A DNA stretch of 64,000 nt from an uncultured Comamonas sp. (GTDB lineage Bacteria > Pseudomonadota > Gammaproteobacteria > Burkholderiales > Burkholderiaceae_C). The notes beneath the pieces were generated by a model. The model did not search any database and was not told the DNA's origin. It saw only the letters and a program-made list of their open reading frames with translations. Positions 29,376 to 39,878 of the stretch are shown here, one piece after another; within the stretch, counting starts at the first letter, position 1, and every line of letters begins with the position of its first letter. A program made the position numbers and the translations under genes. The DNA is taken from assembly GCA_902175065.1 (NCBI GenBank), contig CABIIJ010000011.1, positions 1 to 64,000 of the forward strand, given 5' to 3'.

Positions 29376-30542
29376 ATGGACTTTGAACTCAGCGCAGACC
29401 AACGTGCCTTTGCCGACACCGCGCGGCAATTCGCCCAGGCCGAGCTGGCCCCCCATGCCGCCGAGTGGGATGCCCAGGGCATCTTCCCCGTGGACGCCAT
29501 CGCCAAGGCGGGCGAGCTGGGCTTTTGCGGCCTGTACGCGCCCGAATGCATCAGCGGCCTGCAACTGCCCCGGCTGGATGCCACCCTGGTGTTCGAGGAA
29601 CTGGCCGCCATCGACCCCTCCACCACCGCCTTCATCACCATCCACAACATGGCGACCTGGATGCTGGGCACCTGGGCCACCGACGACGTGCGGGCGCAAT
29701 GGGGCGAGGCCTTGACCAGCGGCCAGAAGCTGGCCAGCTACTGCCTGACGGAACCGGGCAGCGGCTCGGACGCGGCCAGCATCAAGACCCGTGCCGAGCT
29801 GGTGGGCAGCGAATACGTCATCAACGGCAGCAAGGCCTTCATCAGCGGCGCGGGCAGTACCGACGTGCTGGTGCTGATGGCCCGCACGGGCGATGCGCAA
29901 TCGGGTGCCTCCGGCATCAGCGCCTTTGCCGTGCCTGCCGACCTGCCCGGCATCACCTACGGCAAGAAGGAAGAAAAAATGGGCTGGAACAGCCAGCCCA
30001 CGCGCGTCATCAACTTCGACAACGTGCGCATCCCCGCCAACCACCTGCTGGGCCGCGAGGGCGAGGGCTTCAAGATCGCCATGAAAGGGCTGGACGGCGG
30101 GCGCATCAACATCGCCACCTGCTCCGTCGGCGCGGCGCAAGGCGCTTTGACCCACGCCCAGCGCTACATGCAGGAGCGCAAGCAGTTCGGCAAACCGCTG
30201 GCCGCCTTCCAGGCGCTGCAATTCAAGCTGGCCGACATGGCCACCGAACTGGTCGCCGCGCGACACATGGTGCGGCTGGCTGCAGCCAAGCTCGACGCCG
30301 GTGCGCCCGATGCCAGCACCTACTGCGCCATGGCCAAGCGCTTTGCCACCGATGCGGGCTTTGGCGTCGTCAACGACGCGCTGCAACTGCACGGCGGCTA
30401 CGGCTACATCCGCGAATACCCGCTGGAGCGCCTGCTGCGCGACGCCCGCGTCCACCAGATTCTGGAAGGCACGAACGAGATCATGCGCGTCATCATCGGG
30501 CGGCGGATGCTGGACGGCGATGCGCCGGACGCCATCCGATGA
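29376..30542 (+). CDS. acyl-CoA dehydrogenase (isobutyryl-CoA dehydrogenase-like)
   Basis: This 388-residue FAD enzyme should convert isobutyryl-CoA to methacrylyl-CoA in valine breakdown. The signatures are LTEPGSGSDAASIKT, QFGKPLAAFQALQFKLADMA, QLHGGYGYIREYPLERLLRD, and the catalytic glutamate in ARVHQILEGTNEIMRVIIGR. AAAAGGAG precedes the ATG. Placement between mmsA and mmsB is the basis for the substrate call; short/branched-chain acyl-CoAs such as 2-methylbutyryl-CoA are also possible. Confidence 0.92.
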   Translation: MDFELSADQRAFADTARQFAQAELAPHAAEWDAQGIFPVDAIAKAGELGFCGLYAPECISGLQLPRLDATLVFEELAAIDPSTTAFITIHNMATWMLGTWATDDVRAQWGEALTSGQKLASYCLTEPGSGSDAASIKTRAELVGSEYVINGSKAFISGAGSTDVLVLMARTGDAQSGASGISAFAVPADLPGITYGKKEEKMGWNSQPTRVINFDNVRIPANHLLGREGEGFKIAMKGLDGGRINIATCSVGAAQGALTHAQRYMQERKQFGKPLAAFQALQFKLADMATELVAARHMVRLAAAKLDAGAPDASTYCAMAKRFATDAGFGVVNDALQLHGGYGYIREYPLERLLRDARVHQILEGTNEIMRVIIGRRMLDGDAPDAIR

Positions 30543-30547
30543 ACCCA

Positions 30548-30635
30548 TAAACATAGCTGCTTCCACATGTCATATATGGATTCAAGAAACAAAATACTCT
30601 GAAATCCATATAAAACCAGTGGAAACAGCTATTAG
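30548..30635. repeat. AT-rich palindromic element, copy 5
   Basis: Arms ATAGCTGCTTCCACATG and CCAGTGGAAACAGCTATTA enclose TATATGGATTCA / TGAAATCCATATA. Compared with other copies, the outer arm has GTGGAA where they have GCGGAA, and the change is present on both sides, so pairing is kept. It lies between two genes of the same predicted operon, so it is probably not a full stop signal there. Confidence 0.82.
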
Positions 30636-30674
30636 AAAACAAGCATTCCATCCACCACCACAGGAGACACCACC

Positions 30675-31571
30675 ATGCAAATCGGATTCATCGGCCTGGG
30701 CAACATGGGCGGCCCCATGGCCATCAACCTGGCCAAGGCCGGGCACAGCGTCAAGGCTTTCGACCTGAGCCAGGAAGCCATCGCCAAAGTCGTCGCCGCA
30801 GGCGGACAGGCCGCCGGCAGCGCACAGGACGCTGCACAGGGCGCAGAAGTCATCGTCACCATGCTGCCCGCCAGCCAGCACGTCGAAGGGCTGTTCCTGG
30901 GCCGCGACGGCCAAAGCGGCCTGCTGGCCAGCATCGCCCAGGGTGCCCTGGTCATCGACAGCTCCACCATCGCCGCCGCCACCAGCCAGAAAGTGGCCCG
31001 GGCACTAGAGGCCGCAGGCATCGCCTTCATCGACGCGCCCGTCTCCGGCGGCACCGGCGGGGCCATTGCCGGCACCCTCACCTTCATGGTCGGCGGCAGC
31101 GCCGAGCACCTGGAACGCGCCCGCCCGCTGCTGGAGAAAATGGGCAAGAACATCTTCCACGCCGGCAGCGTCGGCGCGGGCCAGACGGCCAAGATCTGCA
31201 ACAACATGCTGCTGGGCATTTTGATGGTCGGCACGTCCGAAGCCATCGCCCTGGGCGTGGCCAACGGCCTCGACCCCAAGGTGCTCAGTGAAATCATGCG
31301 CCGCAGCTCCGGCGGCAACTGGGCGCTGGAGGTCTACAACCCCTACCCCGGCGTACAGGAAGCCAGCGCCGCCACGCGCGGCTACACCGGCGGCTTCGGC
31401 ACCGACCTGATGCTCAAGGACCTGGGCCTGGCGCAGGAAAACGCCACCGCCGTCAAGGCCAGCACCCCCCTGGGCGGCATGGCCCGCTCCCTCTACGCCG
31501 CGCACAGCCTGAGCGGGCATGGCGCAGAAGATTTCTCCAGCGTGATCAAGATGCTGCAAAAACAGGGGTAA
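30675..31571 (+). CDS. mmsB: 3-hydroxyisobutyrate dehydrogenase
   Basis: This 298-residue NAD+ enzyme oxidises 3-hydroxyisobutyrate to methylmalonate semialdehyde, the substrate of MmsA. IGFIGLGNMGGPMAINLAKA is the cofactor-binding start, DAPVSGGTGGAIAGTLTFMV is the family substrate motif, and the catalytic lysine lies in GQTAKICNNMLLGI. AGGAG precedes the ATG by about 9 bases. It is the last gene of the mms group and ends in a strong terminator. Confidence 0.95.
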   Translation: MQIGFIGLGNMGGPMAINLAKAGHSVKAFDLSQEAIAKVVAAGGQAAGSAQDAAQGAEVIVTMLPASQHVEGLFLGRDGQSGLLASIAQGALVIDSSTIAAATSQKVARALEAAGIAFIDAPVSGGTGGAIAGTLTFMVGGSAEHLERARPLLEKMGKNIFHAGSVGAGQTAKICNNMLLGILMVGTSEAIALGVANGLDPKVLSEIMRRSSGGNWALEVYNPYPGVQEASAATRGYTGGFGTDLMLKDLGLAQENATAVKASTPLGGMARSLYAAHSLSGHGAEDFSSVIKMLQKQG

Positions 31572-31597
31572 CAAGGCGGCTTGTCACCACCAACGGC

Positions 31598-31634
31598 ACG
31601 GGCGCTGCAACGCGGGTTGCAGCGCCCGTTTTCC
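31598..31634. terminator. terminator between mmsB and the protease gene
   Basis: ACGGGCGCTGCAA and TTGCAGCGCCCGT pair in a 13-bp stem with a 6-base loop followed by TTTT. It lies between convergent genes and probably ends mmsB; the minus-strand T run is weaker. Confidence 0.9.
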
Positions 31635-31663
31635 TTGGCGTTCATTGGTGTTTTCCTGCGGGC

Positions 31664-32170
31664 TTACCGTGGCCGCAGTTCCAGCACATCGTCGCGCATC
31701 AGCACGTCGAACTGGCGCAGAAAGTTCTGGCCCAGCAGGGCATCCTGCCCGCTGCGGCCGGTGTAGCCGGTGCCCACCGTCAGGTTCTGCACTTGCAACG
31801 GCCCCACGGTGATGTGCTGCGTGCGCACCAGCCGCCCGGTGCGCGTGCCGTTGGCCGTGCGAAATTGCACCACCTCCCCGCCGTGCAGCCCGGCGCTTTC
31901 GGCCAGAGCATCGGTCACGGCGATGTAGGTGGCGCCGGTATCGACCATGAAGCGCACCGGCTGGCCGTTGATGCTGCCATCGGCGTAGAAATGCCCGTCC
32001 CGGTGCCGCTCGATCTGCAGGCTGCCGCTGCTGGTGACCACGGCGGCCGATGGCTGCAAGTAGCGTTCCATGCCCAGGTACAGCAGGCCCAGCACCGCCA
32101 CCCAGAAGATGGCGATGCCTGCGTGCATACGCCATACCGCATGGCGGGTGGTCTGGCTGCGTGTATTCAA
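31664..32170 (-). CDS. retropepsin-like aspartic protease (TIGR02281 type)
   Basis: This 168-residue single-domain aspartic protease is anchored by an N-terminal helix (IAIFWVAVLGLLYLGMERYL). The active-site motif is FMVDTGATYIAVTD, with the second structural glycine motif near GQNFLRQFDVLMRDD and LELRP at the end. Such proteins act as dimers. The best start is TTG (giving MNTRSQTTRH) 9 bases after AAGGAG; an ATG 14 codons later lacks a ribosome site. It is encoded 29 bp after the pirin gene. Its substrate is unknown. Confidence 0.85.
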   Translation of the reverse strand: MNTRSQTTRHAVWRMHAGIAIFWVAVLGLLYLGMERYLQPSAAVVTSSGSLQIERHRDGHFYADGSINGQPVRFMVDTGATYIAVTDALAESAGLHGGEVVQFRTANGTRTGRLVRTQHITVGPLQVQNLTVGTGYTGRSGQDALLGQNFLRQFDVLMRDDVLELRPR

Positions 32171-32199
32171 GATCGGTTTCTCCTTGTGCCGATGGTTGT

Positions 32200-33084
32200 T
32201 CAGGGCAGCGCCGGTGCGGGCAGGCGGCGGCCTTCGCCCCCAGGCACCGTGCCAAAGCGGGCATCCTGCGCCTCCCAGGCGGCGCGGTAGGCGCGGATAC
32301 CGGGCATGTCGGCAGCAACGAAGTTCCACCACATGGTGACGGCCTCGGCAAAGGGCGCTCCGCCGATCAGCAGCAGGCGTGTGTTGGCCTGCAGTTGCAA
32401 CGCCAGGCTGTCGCGCCCGGGGGCGAGGTAGGCCAGTTCGTCCTGCGGGAAAGCCGCGCCATCGATGCCGAAGCCGCCGGTCAGCGCCATCAGGCCGTAT
32501 TCGAAGTCTGGCCGCAGCGCCAGATGCACGGGGCCAGCGGCATCCCCCAGCACCTCCAGCCCGACCAGGGGGGAGTGCAAGGCCGTCGGCGCGGTGTGCC
32601 CGTCGTAGCAACCCGCCATCAGCGACCAAGTGCAGCCCTGCGCCTGCCACTGCGGCAGTTGCGGGTAGTGGGCAAAGGCGGGCGGCTGGTCGGCCACGGC
32701 ATGGGGCAAGGCAATCCACAGTTGCGCGGCGTGCAGGCGCGTGCCGGGGGCCAGGGAGTCTTCGGTGTGCGAGATGCCGTAGCCCGCCGTCATCAGGTTG
32801 ACCTGCCCGGGGCGCACGATCTGCTCCGACCCCAGGCTGTCGCGGTGCAGGATTTCGCCCTCGATCACCCAGGTAAAGGTTTGCAGGCGCGTATGCGGAT
32901 GCGCCCCGACGTGCATCCCCTGCCCCGGCGCAAACCGGATCGGGCCGAGGTGGTCGAGAAAGCACCAGGCGCCAATCATGCGCCGCCCGCGCGTGGGCAA
33001 GGCCCGGGTGATCTCCATGCCCTCGCCCAGCGTGCTTTTGCGGGCGGGAATGCGGTCAATGGTGGAAGCAACGGGCTGAGTCAT
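32200..33084 (-). CDS. pirin-family cupin protein
   Basis: This 294-residue bicupin carries the pirin N-terminal signature GAWCFLDHLGPIRFAPGQGM with HVGAHPHTRLQTFTWVIEGE (metal histidines) and HRDSLGSEQIVRPGQVNLMT. Some pirins are quercetinase-like, others modulate transcription; nothing here decides. AAGGAG precedes the ATG. Its neighbour is the aspartic protease gene. Confidence 0.9.
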   Translation of the reverse strand: MTQPVASTIDRIPARKSTLGEGMEITRALPTRGRRMIGAWCFLDHLGPIRFAPGQGMHVGAHPHTRLQTFTWVIEGEILHRDSLGSEQIVRPGQVNLMTAGYGISHTEDSLAPGTRLHAAQLWIALPHAVADQPPAFAHYPQLPQWQAQGCTWSLMAGCYDGHTAPTALHSPLVGLEVLGDAAGPVHLALRPDFEYGLMALTGGFGIDGAAFPQDELAYLAPGRDSLALQLQANTRLLLIGGAPFAEAVTMWWNFVAADMPGIRAYRAAWEAQDARFGTVPGGEGRRLPAPALP

Positions 33085-33135
33085 GGCACCTCTCCTTGAA
33101 TCTGTGGCCGGCACATTATCCCCACGGGCTTCTCA

Positions 33136-33296
33136 GAACCTGTTTACGATCTCCGCGCGGGTGTGCAGTCGCGGCCTCGGGCGGTCTGCGGTGTTGCAAA
33201 TCCTCGCCATAGCACCGCTATGGCTGCGGTTTGCGCCTAGCAGCCCATCCCGATCCGCATCCCGCACCCCTTCGCGCGGAGATCGTAAACAGGTTC
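33136..33296. mobile_element. 161-bp MITE-like element, copy B
   Basis: This copy has the same inverted ends GAACCTGTTTACGATCT and the same length of 161 bp as the element at 6551, in the opposite orientation. Few bases differ over the whole length. TCA is duplicated directly at 33133-33135 and 33297-33299. Together with TTA/TTA at the other copy this gives a TNA target preference. It lies between the pirin promoter and the terminator of the oxoacid dehydrogenase operon. Confidence 0.87.
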
Positions 33297-33302
33297 TCAC
33301 AG

Positions 33303-33340
33303 AAAAAAACAGGCGCTGCGGTTTCCCGCAGCGCCCGTTT
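33303..33340 (-). terminator. terminator of the oxoacid dehydrogenase operon
   Basis: On the minus strand GGGCGCTGCGG GAAA CCGCAGCGCC is followed by TGTTTTTTT. The long GC stem and U tract lie about 20 bases beyond the lpd stop. Confidence 0.93.
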
Positions 33341-33359
33341 CAAGGGTCGGCACATCCGA

Positions 33360-34760
33360 TCAGATATGCAGCGCCTGTCCCAGTGCCTTGAGCGCGGCTT
33401 CCTGCACCGCTTCGCCCAGGGTCGGGTGGGCGTGGATGGTGTGGGCCACATCCTCCAGGCGCGCGCCCATTTCCAGGGATTGGGCAAAGGCGGCGACCAG
33501 TTCGGCCACGCCCTGGCCGACGGCCTGCCAGCCCAGGATGAGGTGGTCGCTCTTGCGGGCCACCACGCGCACGAAGCCGCCGGTGGCCTCCAGCGTCATG
33601 GCACGGCCATTGGCAGCGAAGGGGAAGGTGGCGGTGATGGCCTCCACACCCGCCGCCTCGGCCTGGGGCGGGGTTTGGCCAACCACCACCACCTCGGGGT
33701 CGGTAAAGCACACCGCCGGGATGGCCATGGGCTCAAAACGCCGGTTCTTGCCGGCAATCTGCTCGGCCACGCATTCGCCCTGGGCCATGGCGCGGTGGGC
33801 CAGCATGGGTTCGCCGGTCACGTCGCCAATGGCCCAGACATTGCGCATGGAGGTGCGGCAATGCGCATCGACCGCGACAAAGCGCCCCGCCATGTCCAGC
33901 TGCAGCCCTTCCAGGCCAAAGCCCTGGGTGCGCGGGCGGCGGCCCACGGCGACCAGCACGCGCTCGGCCGGCAGGGCAAATTCGTCGGCCCGGGCATTGC
34001 GCACGTGCACGCCCTGCTGCGCGTCGTAGCCGGCCACGCTGCAGCCCAGGTGCAGCACTACGCCGCTGCGCTTCAAGGCTTCCAGCACGGGCTGGGTCAG
34101 CTCTTCGTCATAGCTGGGCAGTACGCGCTGGGCAGCTTCCACCACGGTGACTTCCACGCCCAGCTTGCGGTAGGCCATGCCCAGCTCCAAGCCGATATAG
34201 CCTGCGCCAACCACGACCAGCCGCTTGGGCAGCACATCGGGCGAGAGCGCATCGGTGGACGACCAAATGGCCCCGCCAAACGGCATAGAAGGCAGCGAAA
34301 CCGGCTCCGAGCCCGTGGCCAGCAGCAGATGCTCGCAATGCACGCGCACCGGTTCGCCGCCGTCGTGCGGGGTGATGACGGCGGTTTTGCCATCCTCAAT
34401 CTGCGCCCAACCGCGCTGCACCTGCACCCCGGCCTTGCGCAGCAGCGCCCCGACACCGCCGGACAGGCGGGCGACGATGCCATCCTTCCAGCGCACGGTT
34501 TGCGCAATGTCGATCTGCGGATTGGTCACCTTGATGCCCAGGGGCGAGGTGCCTGCGCCAAACTGGCGGGCGTGCGCAAACTCTTGCGCCGCATGGATCA
34601 GCGCCTTGGACGGGATGCAGCCAATGTTCAAACAGGTGCCGCCCAGGCTGGCCCCTTCGGCCAGCACCGTAGGAATGCCCAGTTGCCCGGCGCGGATGGC
34701 GGCCACGTAGCCGCCGGGGCCGCCGCCGATGACGAGCAGTTTGGTGGAAATTTCTTTCAT
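33360..34760 (-). CDS. lpdA: dihydrolipoyl dehydrogenase (E3)
   Basis: This 466-residue flavoprotein reoxidises the dihydrolipoyl arm of the 2-oxoacid dehydrogenase complex with NAD+. The disulphide is Cys43/Cys48 in [13 protein letters not shown], followed by the second nucleotide fold [20 protein letters not shown] and the C-terminal His-Glu pair region HAHPTLGEA. It is the fourth gene after E1-alpha, E1-beta and E2, so it probably serves this complex rather than pyruvate dehydrogenase. The E2 gene ends 18 bp upstream. Confidence 0.95.
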   Translation of the reverse strand: MKEISTKLLVIGGGPGGYVAAIRAGQLGIPTVLAEGASLGGTCLNIGCIPSKALIHAAQEFAHARQFGAGTSPLGIKVTNPQIDIAQTVRWKDGIVARLSGGVGALLRKAGVQVQRGWAQIEDGKTAVITPHDGGEPVRVHCEHLLLATGSEPVSLPSMPFGGAIWSSTDALSPDVLPKRLVVVGAGYIGLELGMAYRKLGVEVTVVEAAQRVLPSYDEELTQPVLEALKRSGVVLHLGCSVAGYDAQQGVHVRNARADEFALPAERVLVAVGRRPRTQGFGLEGLQLDMAGRFVAVDAHCRTSMRNVWAIGDVTGEPMLAHRAMAQGECVAEQIAGKNRRFEPMAIPAVCFTDPEVVVVGQTPPQAEAAGVEAITATFPFAANGRAMTLEATGGFVRVVARKSDHLILGWQAVGQGVAELVAAFAQSLEMGARLEDVAHTIHAHPTLGEAVQEAALKALGQALHI

Positions 34761-34778
34761 CTTTTTATCCTCTCCCGG

Positions 34779-36101
34779 TTAATCGACAAACAGCAGTGCC
34801 GGGGTTTCCAGCAGGGCGCGGATGGCCTGGATGAATTGCGCCGCATCCATGCCATCGACCACGCGGTGGTCAAACGACGAGGACAGATTCATTAGCTGCC
34901 GCGCCACCACTTGCCCGTTGCGCAGCATGGGGCGCTCGACCATGCGGTTTACGCCGACGATGGCCACCTCTGGATGGTTGATCACCGGGGTGCTGACGAT
35001 GCCGCCCAGCGCCCCCAGGCTGGTCAGGGTGATGGTGGAGCCGGTCAGCTCCTCGCGGCCCAGCTTGCCGGATTTGGCCCCCTCGGCCACGCGGGCAATC
35101 CCGGCGGCGCTGGCCCACAGGTCCAGGCTTTCGGCATGGCGCAGCACGGGCACCATCAGGCCGCCGTCGGTTTGCGCGGCAATGCCCAGGTGGACGGCCT
35201 CGTAGCGGGTAACCACCCCGGCATCGTCGTCATACCGGGCGTTGATCTGCGGAAACTGGCGCAGCGCCAGCACCATGGCGCGGGCCAAAAACGGCAGCAG
35301 CGTGAGCTTGCCGCGCGTAGCGCCGTGGATTTTGTTGAGCTGCTGGCGCAGCTGCTCCAGCTCGGTCACGTCCACTTCTTCCACATAGCTGAAGTGCGGG
35401 ATGCGGCGCTTGGCCTCCTGCATCTTCTGCGCAATCTTGCGGCGCAGGCCGATGACGGGAATCGCTTCCTCGCCGTGGCGCTCAACATACTGCGGGTTGC
35501 CCCCCAGCACCGGGCCCTGGCCAGCGGCAAAGGCTTCCAGGTCGGCGTGGGAAATCTGCCCGGCCGGGCCGCTGCCGTGTACCAGGCGCAAGTCCACCCC
35601 CATGTCCAGGGCGCGGCGGCGCACCGAGGGCGCAGCCAGCGGGCGCTCCCCTTCCTTGCGGGCCTGGGCCACGGGGGCGCGGGCGGCAGGGCGGGCTGCC
35701 GGAGCAGATGCTTGTTTCGGAGCTTGTACCGCTGGTATTGCAATGTTTTCAGATGCTTTTGTATCTGATTGCTTTGATTTTTCTGCGGGAGCAGCTGCAA
35801 TTTGTATAGCTGGAGCCGGAGATGCCGCCGGTGCAGCATCGTCTTTTAAGTTGCCTTCGCCCTCGACTTCCAGGCGAATCAACTCGGCACCGACCGAAAT
35901 CATCTGCCCCACGGCCGCGCCCAGGGCAATCACTTTGCCATGCACATGGCAGGGAATTTCCACGCTGGCCTTGTCGGTCATGACATCGGCCACGGGCTGG
36001 TCTTCCTTGACGCTCTCACCCAGCGCGACGTGCCAGGCAACCAGTTCCACCTCAGCAATGCCTTCGCCGATATCGGGCACGCGAATAACGTAAATACCCA
36101 T
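34779..36101 (-). CDS. bkdB: branched-chain 2-oxoacid dehydrogenase E2 (dihydrolipoyl acyltransferase)
   Basis: This 440-residue core subunit transfers the acyl group from the lipoyl arm to CoA. The lipoyl domain (residues 1-80) carries Lys44 in TDKASVE, then a linker rich in A/P, the subunit-binding domain at about 154-190 (APSVRRRALDMGVDLRLVHG), and the catalytic domain ending SSSFDHRVVDGMDAAQFI. Residues about 102-127 are coded by an AT-rich palindromic repeat of the dispersed family, giving a Lys/Ser/Gln-rich segment in an otherwise Ala/Pro linker. GGAGG lies at the end of the preceding E1-beta frame. Confidence 0.94.
   Translation of the reverse strand: MGIYVIRVPDIGEGIAEVELVAWHVALGESVKEDQPVADVMTDKASVEIPCHVHGKVIALGAAVGQMISVGAELIRLEVEGEGNLKDDAAPAASPAPAIQIAAAPAEKSKQSDTKASENIAIPAVQAPKQASAPAARPAARAPVAQARKEGERPLAAPSVRRRALDMGVDLRLVHGSGPAGQISHADLEAFAAGQGPVLGGNPQYVERHGEEAIPVIGLRRKIAQKMQEAKRRIPHFSYVEEVDVTELEQLRQQLNKIHGATRGKLTLLPFLARAMVLALRQFPQINARYDDDAGVVTRYEAVHLGIAAQTDGGLMVPVLRHAESLDLWASAAGIARVAEGAKSGKLGREELTGSTITLTSLGALGGIVSTPVINHPEVAIVGVNRMVERPMLRNGQVVARQLMNLSSSFDHRVVDGMDAAQFIQAIRALLETPALLFVD
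35721..35796. repeat. AT-rich palindromic element, copy 9 (inside the E2 gene)
   Basis: Read on the minus strand, this 76-bp stretch begins AGCTGCTCCCGCAG, contains the dyad TCAGAT..ATCTGA, and ends AGCGGTACAAGCT. It aligns end to end with copy 4 (AGCTGCTTCCGCTG, CAGATATG, AGTGGAATAAGCT). GC content is visibly far below that of the surrounding gene. It is read in frame as residues about 102-127 of the E2 linker with no stop codon. Confidence 0.8.
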
Positions 36102-36104
36102 TTT

Positions 36105-37163
36105 TTATGCCTCCACTGCGCGTTGCAAAGCCGCACCCACACGGGCGGGGCCAGGAAAGTAAGCCCACTCTTGGGCGTGCGGGTAGGGGGTGTCCCAGCC
36201 CGTCACGCGCTCAATGGGCGCTTCCAGGTGGTAGAAGCAGTGCTCTTGCACCAGGGCCACCAGTTCGGCACCAAAGCCGCTGGTGCGCGTGGCCTCGTGC
36301 ACGACCACACAGCGGCCGGTTTTTTTGACCGATTCGACGATGGTGTCCAGGTCCAGCGGCCACAGGCTGCGCAGGTCAATCACCTCGGCATCGATGCCGG
36401 TTTCGCGGGCGGCGCACTCGGCCACCCAGACCATAGTGCCGTAGGCCAGCACCGTGACCGCCTTGCCCGGGCGGAAGATGGCGGCCTTGTCCAGCGGCAC
36501 GGTGTAATAGCCTTCGGGCACCTTGCCCAGCTCGTGCTTGTTCCAGGGCTGCACCGGCCGGTCGTGGTGGCCGTCAAAGGGGCCGTTATAGAGGCGCTTG
36601 GGCTCCAGGAAGATCACCGGGTCGTCGCACTCCATCGAGGCAATCAGCATTCCTTTGGCATCAATCGGGTTGCTGGGCATGACGGTGCGCAGGCCGCTCA
36701 CATGGGTGAACACCGCCTCGGGGCTTTGGCTGTGCGTTTGCCCGCCGTAAATGCCGCCGCCGCAGGGCATGCGGATGGTGATGGGGGCAAAAAAGTCGCC
36801 CGCCGAACGGTGGCGCAAGCGGGCCAGCTCGGAGACGATCTGGTCGTACGCCGGGTACACGTAATCAGCAAACTGGATCTCGACGGCCGGGCGCAGGCCG
36901 TAGGCGGCCATGCCAATGGCGGTGCCGACGATGCCGGCCTCTGAGATGGGCGCATCAAAGCAGCGCGTTTTGCCGTATTTTTTCTGCAAGCCTTCGGTGA
37001 CGCGGAACACGCCGCCGAAGTAGCCCACGTCCTCGCCATAGACGATCACATTGTCGTCCTTGGCCATCATCACGTCCAGACCCGAGCGCAGCGCCTGGAT
37101 CATGGTCATGGAAGAAACTGCCTGCGCCTCTTGCGGCGCGGCGTTGCTGGTCATTTCACTCAT
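36105..37163 (-). CDS. bkdA2: branched-chain 2-oxoacid dehydrogenase E1 beta subunit
   Basis: This 352-residue subunit forms an alpha2-beta2 thiamine-diphosphate decarboxylase with the neighbour gene product. MTMIQALRSGLDVMMAKDDN, YGEDVGYFGGVFRVTEGLQK, and the C-terminal transketolase-type domain (RTSGFGAELVALVQEHCFYH) are typical of branched-chain rather than pyruvate E1-beta. Only 3 bp separate its start from the E1-alpha stop, so translation is likely coupled. The gene may start at MSEMTSN or at the second ATG three residues on. Confidence 0.94.
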   Translation of the reverse strand: MSEMTSNAAPQEAQAVSSMTMIQALRSGLDVMMAKDDNVIVYGEDVGYFGGVFRVTEGLQKKYGKTRCFDAPISEAGIVGTAIGMAAYGLRPAVEIQFADYVYPAYDQIVSELARLRHRSAGDFFAPITIRMPCGGGIYGGQTHSQSPEAVFTHVSGLRTVMPSNPIDAKGMLIASMECDDPVIFLEPKRLYNGPFDGHHDRPVQPWNKHELGKVPEGYYTVPLDKAAIFRPGKAVTVLAYGTMVWVAECAARETGIDAEVIDLRSLWPLDLDTIVESVKKTGRCVVVHEATRTSGFGAELVALVQEHCFYHLEAPIERVTGWDTPYPHAQEWAYFPGPARVGAALQRAVEA

Positions 37164-37166
37164 GGC

Positions 37167-38522
<1,356 letters not shown>

Positions 38523-38606
38523 CTATCTGGTTTCCCCTGAGTTGCCAAACTGCACAATTACCATTGCGTGATCGCAGTTTTTAAACAAAATCGGCATCAA
38601 ACCCTT

Positions 38607-38640
38607 ATCCAACAAGCGCTAACAGCTCCACTTTTTAAAA
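38607..38640. repeat. half copy of the AT-rich palindrome family
   Basis: CAACAAGCGCTAACAGCTCC followed by ACTTTTT resembles the right arm of the family just before trpB. The partner arm is missing, so it may be a relic or chance. Confidence 0.35.
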
Positions 38641-38659
38641 CCCAACCCCGAGACAAGCC

Positions 38660-39877
38660 ATGAACGCTGCTGCTCCCCTGCCCACTTTTGCCCCCATGCC
38701 CGATGCCCAGGGCTTCTTCGGCCCCTACGGCGGCCAGCTCGTGCCCCCGCATTTGAAGCAGGCCATGGACGCCATCAACGCTGCCTACGCCGAAATCACC
38801 CGGCGCCAGGACTTTCAGGACGAGCTGGCCCAGCTCTTTGCCGACTACGTGGGCCGCCCCAGCCCCATCTTTCACGCCCGCCGCCTGTCGCAGCAACTGG
38901 GCGGGGCGCAAATCCACCTGAAGCGCGAAGACCTCAACCACACCGGGGCGCACAAGATCAACCACTGCCTGGGCGAGGCGCTGCTGGCCAAGTTCATGGG
39001 CAAGAAAAAGGTCATCGCCGAAACCGGCGCCGGCCAGCACGGCGTGGCCCTGGCCACGGCCTGCGCCCTGGTCGGCATCCCCTGCGAAATCCACATGGGC
39101 CAGGTCGATATCGAGAAAGAGCACCCCAACGTCACCAAGATGCGCATCCTGGGCTGCAAGCTGGTGCCGGTGACACGCGGCGCGGCCACGCTGAAAGAGG
39201 CGGTCGACAGTGCCTTCGAGGAATACCTCTCCAACCCCACGGATTACCTGTACGCCATCGGCTCGGTGGTCGGCCCGCATCCCTTCCCCATGATGGTGCG
39301 GGACTTCCAGAGCATCATCGGCCGCGAGGCCCGCGAGCAATTCCAGGCCAAGCATGGCCGCCTGCCCGATTACGTCGCCGCCTGCGTGGGCGGCGGTAGC
39401 AACGCCATCGGCATGTTCACCGCCTTCCTGAACGACGCCAGCGTCAAGCTGGTGGGCGTGGAGCCTGCCGGCGAAGGCACCGACAAACCCGGCCGCCACG
39501 CCGCCACCCTGACCATGGGCCAGCCCGGCGAAATCCACGGCATGAAGTGCTACGTGCTGGAAGATGCCGACGGCCAGCCCGCCGCCGTGCACAGCATCGC
39601 CTCGGGCCTGGACTACCCCGGCATCGGCCCGCAGCACAGCTACCTGAAGGATCTGGGCCGTGCGCAATACGCAACGGCGGACGACCAGGAAACGCTGGGC
39701 GCCTTCATGCAACTGTCGCGCGTGGAAGGCATCATCCCCGCGCTGGAAAGCGCCCATGCCGTCGCCTGGGCCATGCGCGTGGCGCCGACCCTGCCCGCCG
39801 ATTGCCACATCCTGGTGAACCTCTCCGGCCGGGGCGACAAGGATGCGGACTACGTGGCGGAAAAGCTGGGGCTGTAA
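38660..39877 (+). CDS. trpB: tryptophan synthase beta chain (stand-alone gene)
   Basis: This 405-residue PLP enzyme joins indole and serine. The cofactor lysine is Lys99 in [16 protein letters not shown], the phosphate loop is [12 protein letters not shown], and the catalytic glutamate region is LKREDL plus GAGQHGVA. It has the ordinary TrpB1 length. No trpA or trpF neighbours it in the window; on the left is the divergent bkd operon and on the right a convergent cupin-type regulator 1 bp away. It could be the only trpB or a second copy; the sequence alone does not say. Confidence 0.93.
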   Translation: MNAAAPLPTFAPMPDAQGFFGPYGGQLVPPHLKQAMDAINAAYAEITRRQDFQDELAQLFADYVGRPSPIFHARRLSQQLGGAQIHLKREDLNHTGAHKINHCLGEALLAKFMGKKKVIAETGAGQHGVALATACALVGIPCEIHMGQVDIEKEHPNVTKMRILGCKLVPVTRGAATLKEAVDSAFEEYLSNPTDYLYAIGSVVGPHPFPMMVRDFQSIIGREAREQFQAKHGRLPDYVAACVGGGSNAIGMFTAFLNDASVKLVGVEPAGEGTDKPGRHAATLTMGQPGEIHGMKCYVLEDADGQPAAVHSIASGLDYPGIGPQHSYLKDLGRAQYATADDQETLGAFMQLSRVEGIIPALESAHAVAWAMRVAPTLPADCHILVNLSGRGDKDADYVAEKLGL

Positions 39878-39878
39878 A

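Noticed and set aside
31664-32965. A 433-codon frame through the protease and the pirin region
   Set aside because: The protease starts at the TTG after AAGGAG (32170). Upstream the frame is the shadow of pirin, which has its own clear frame.
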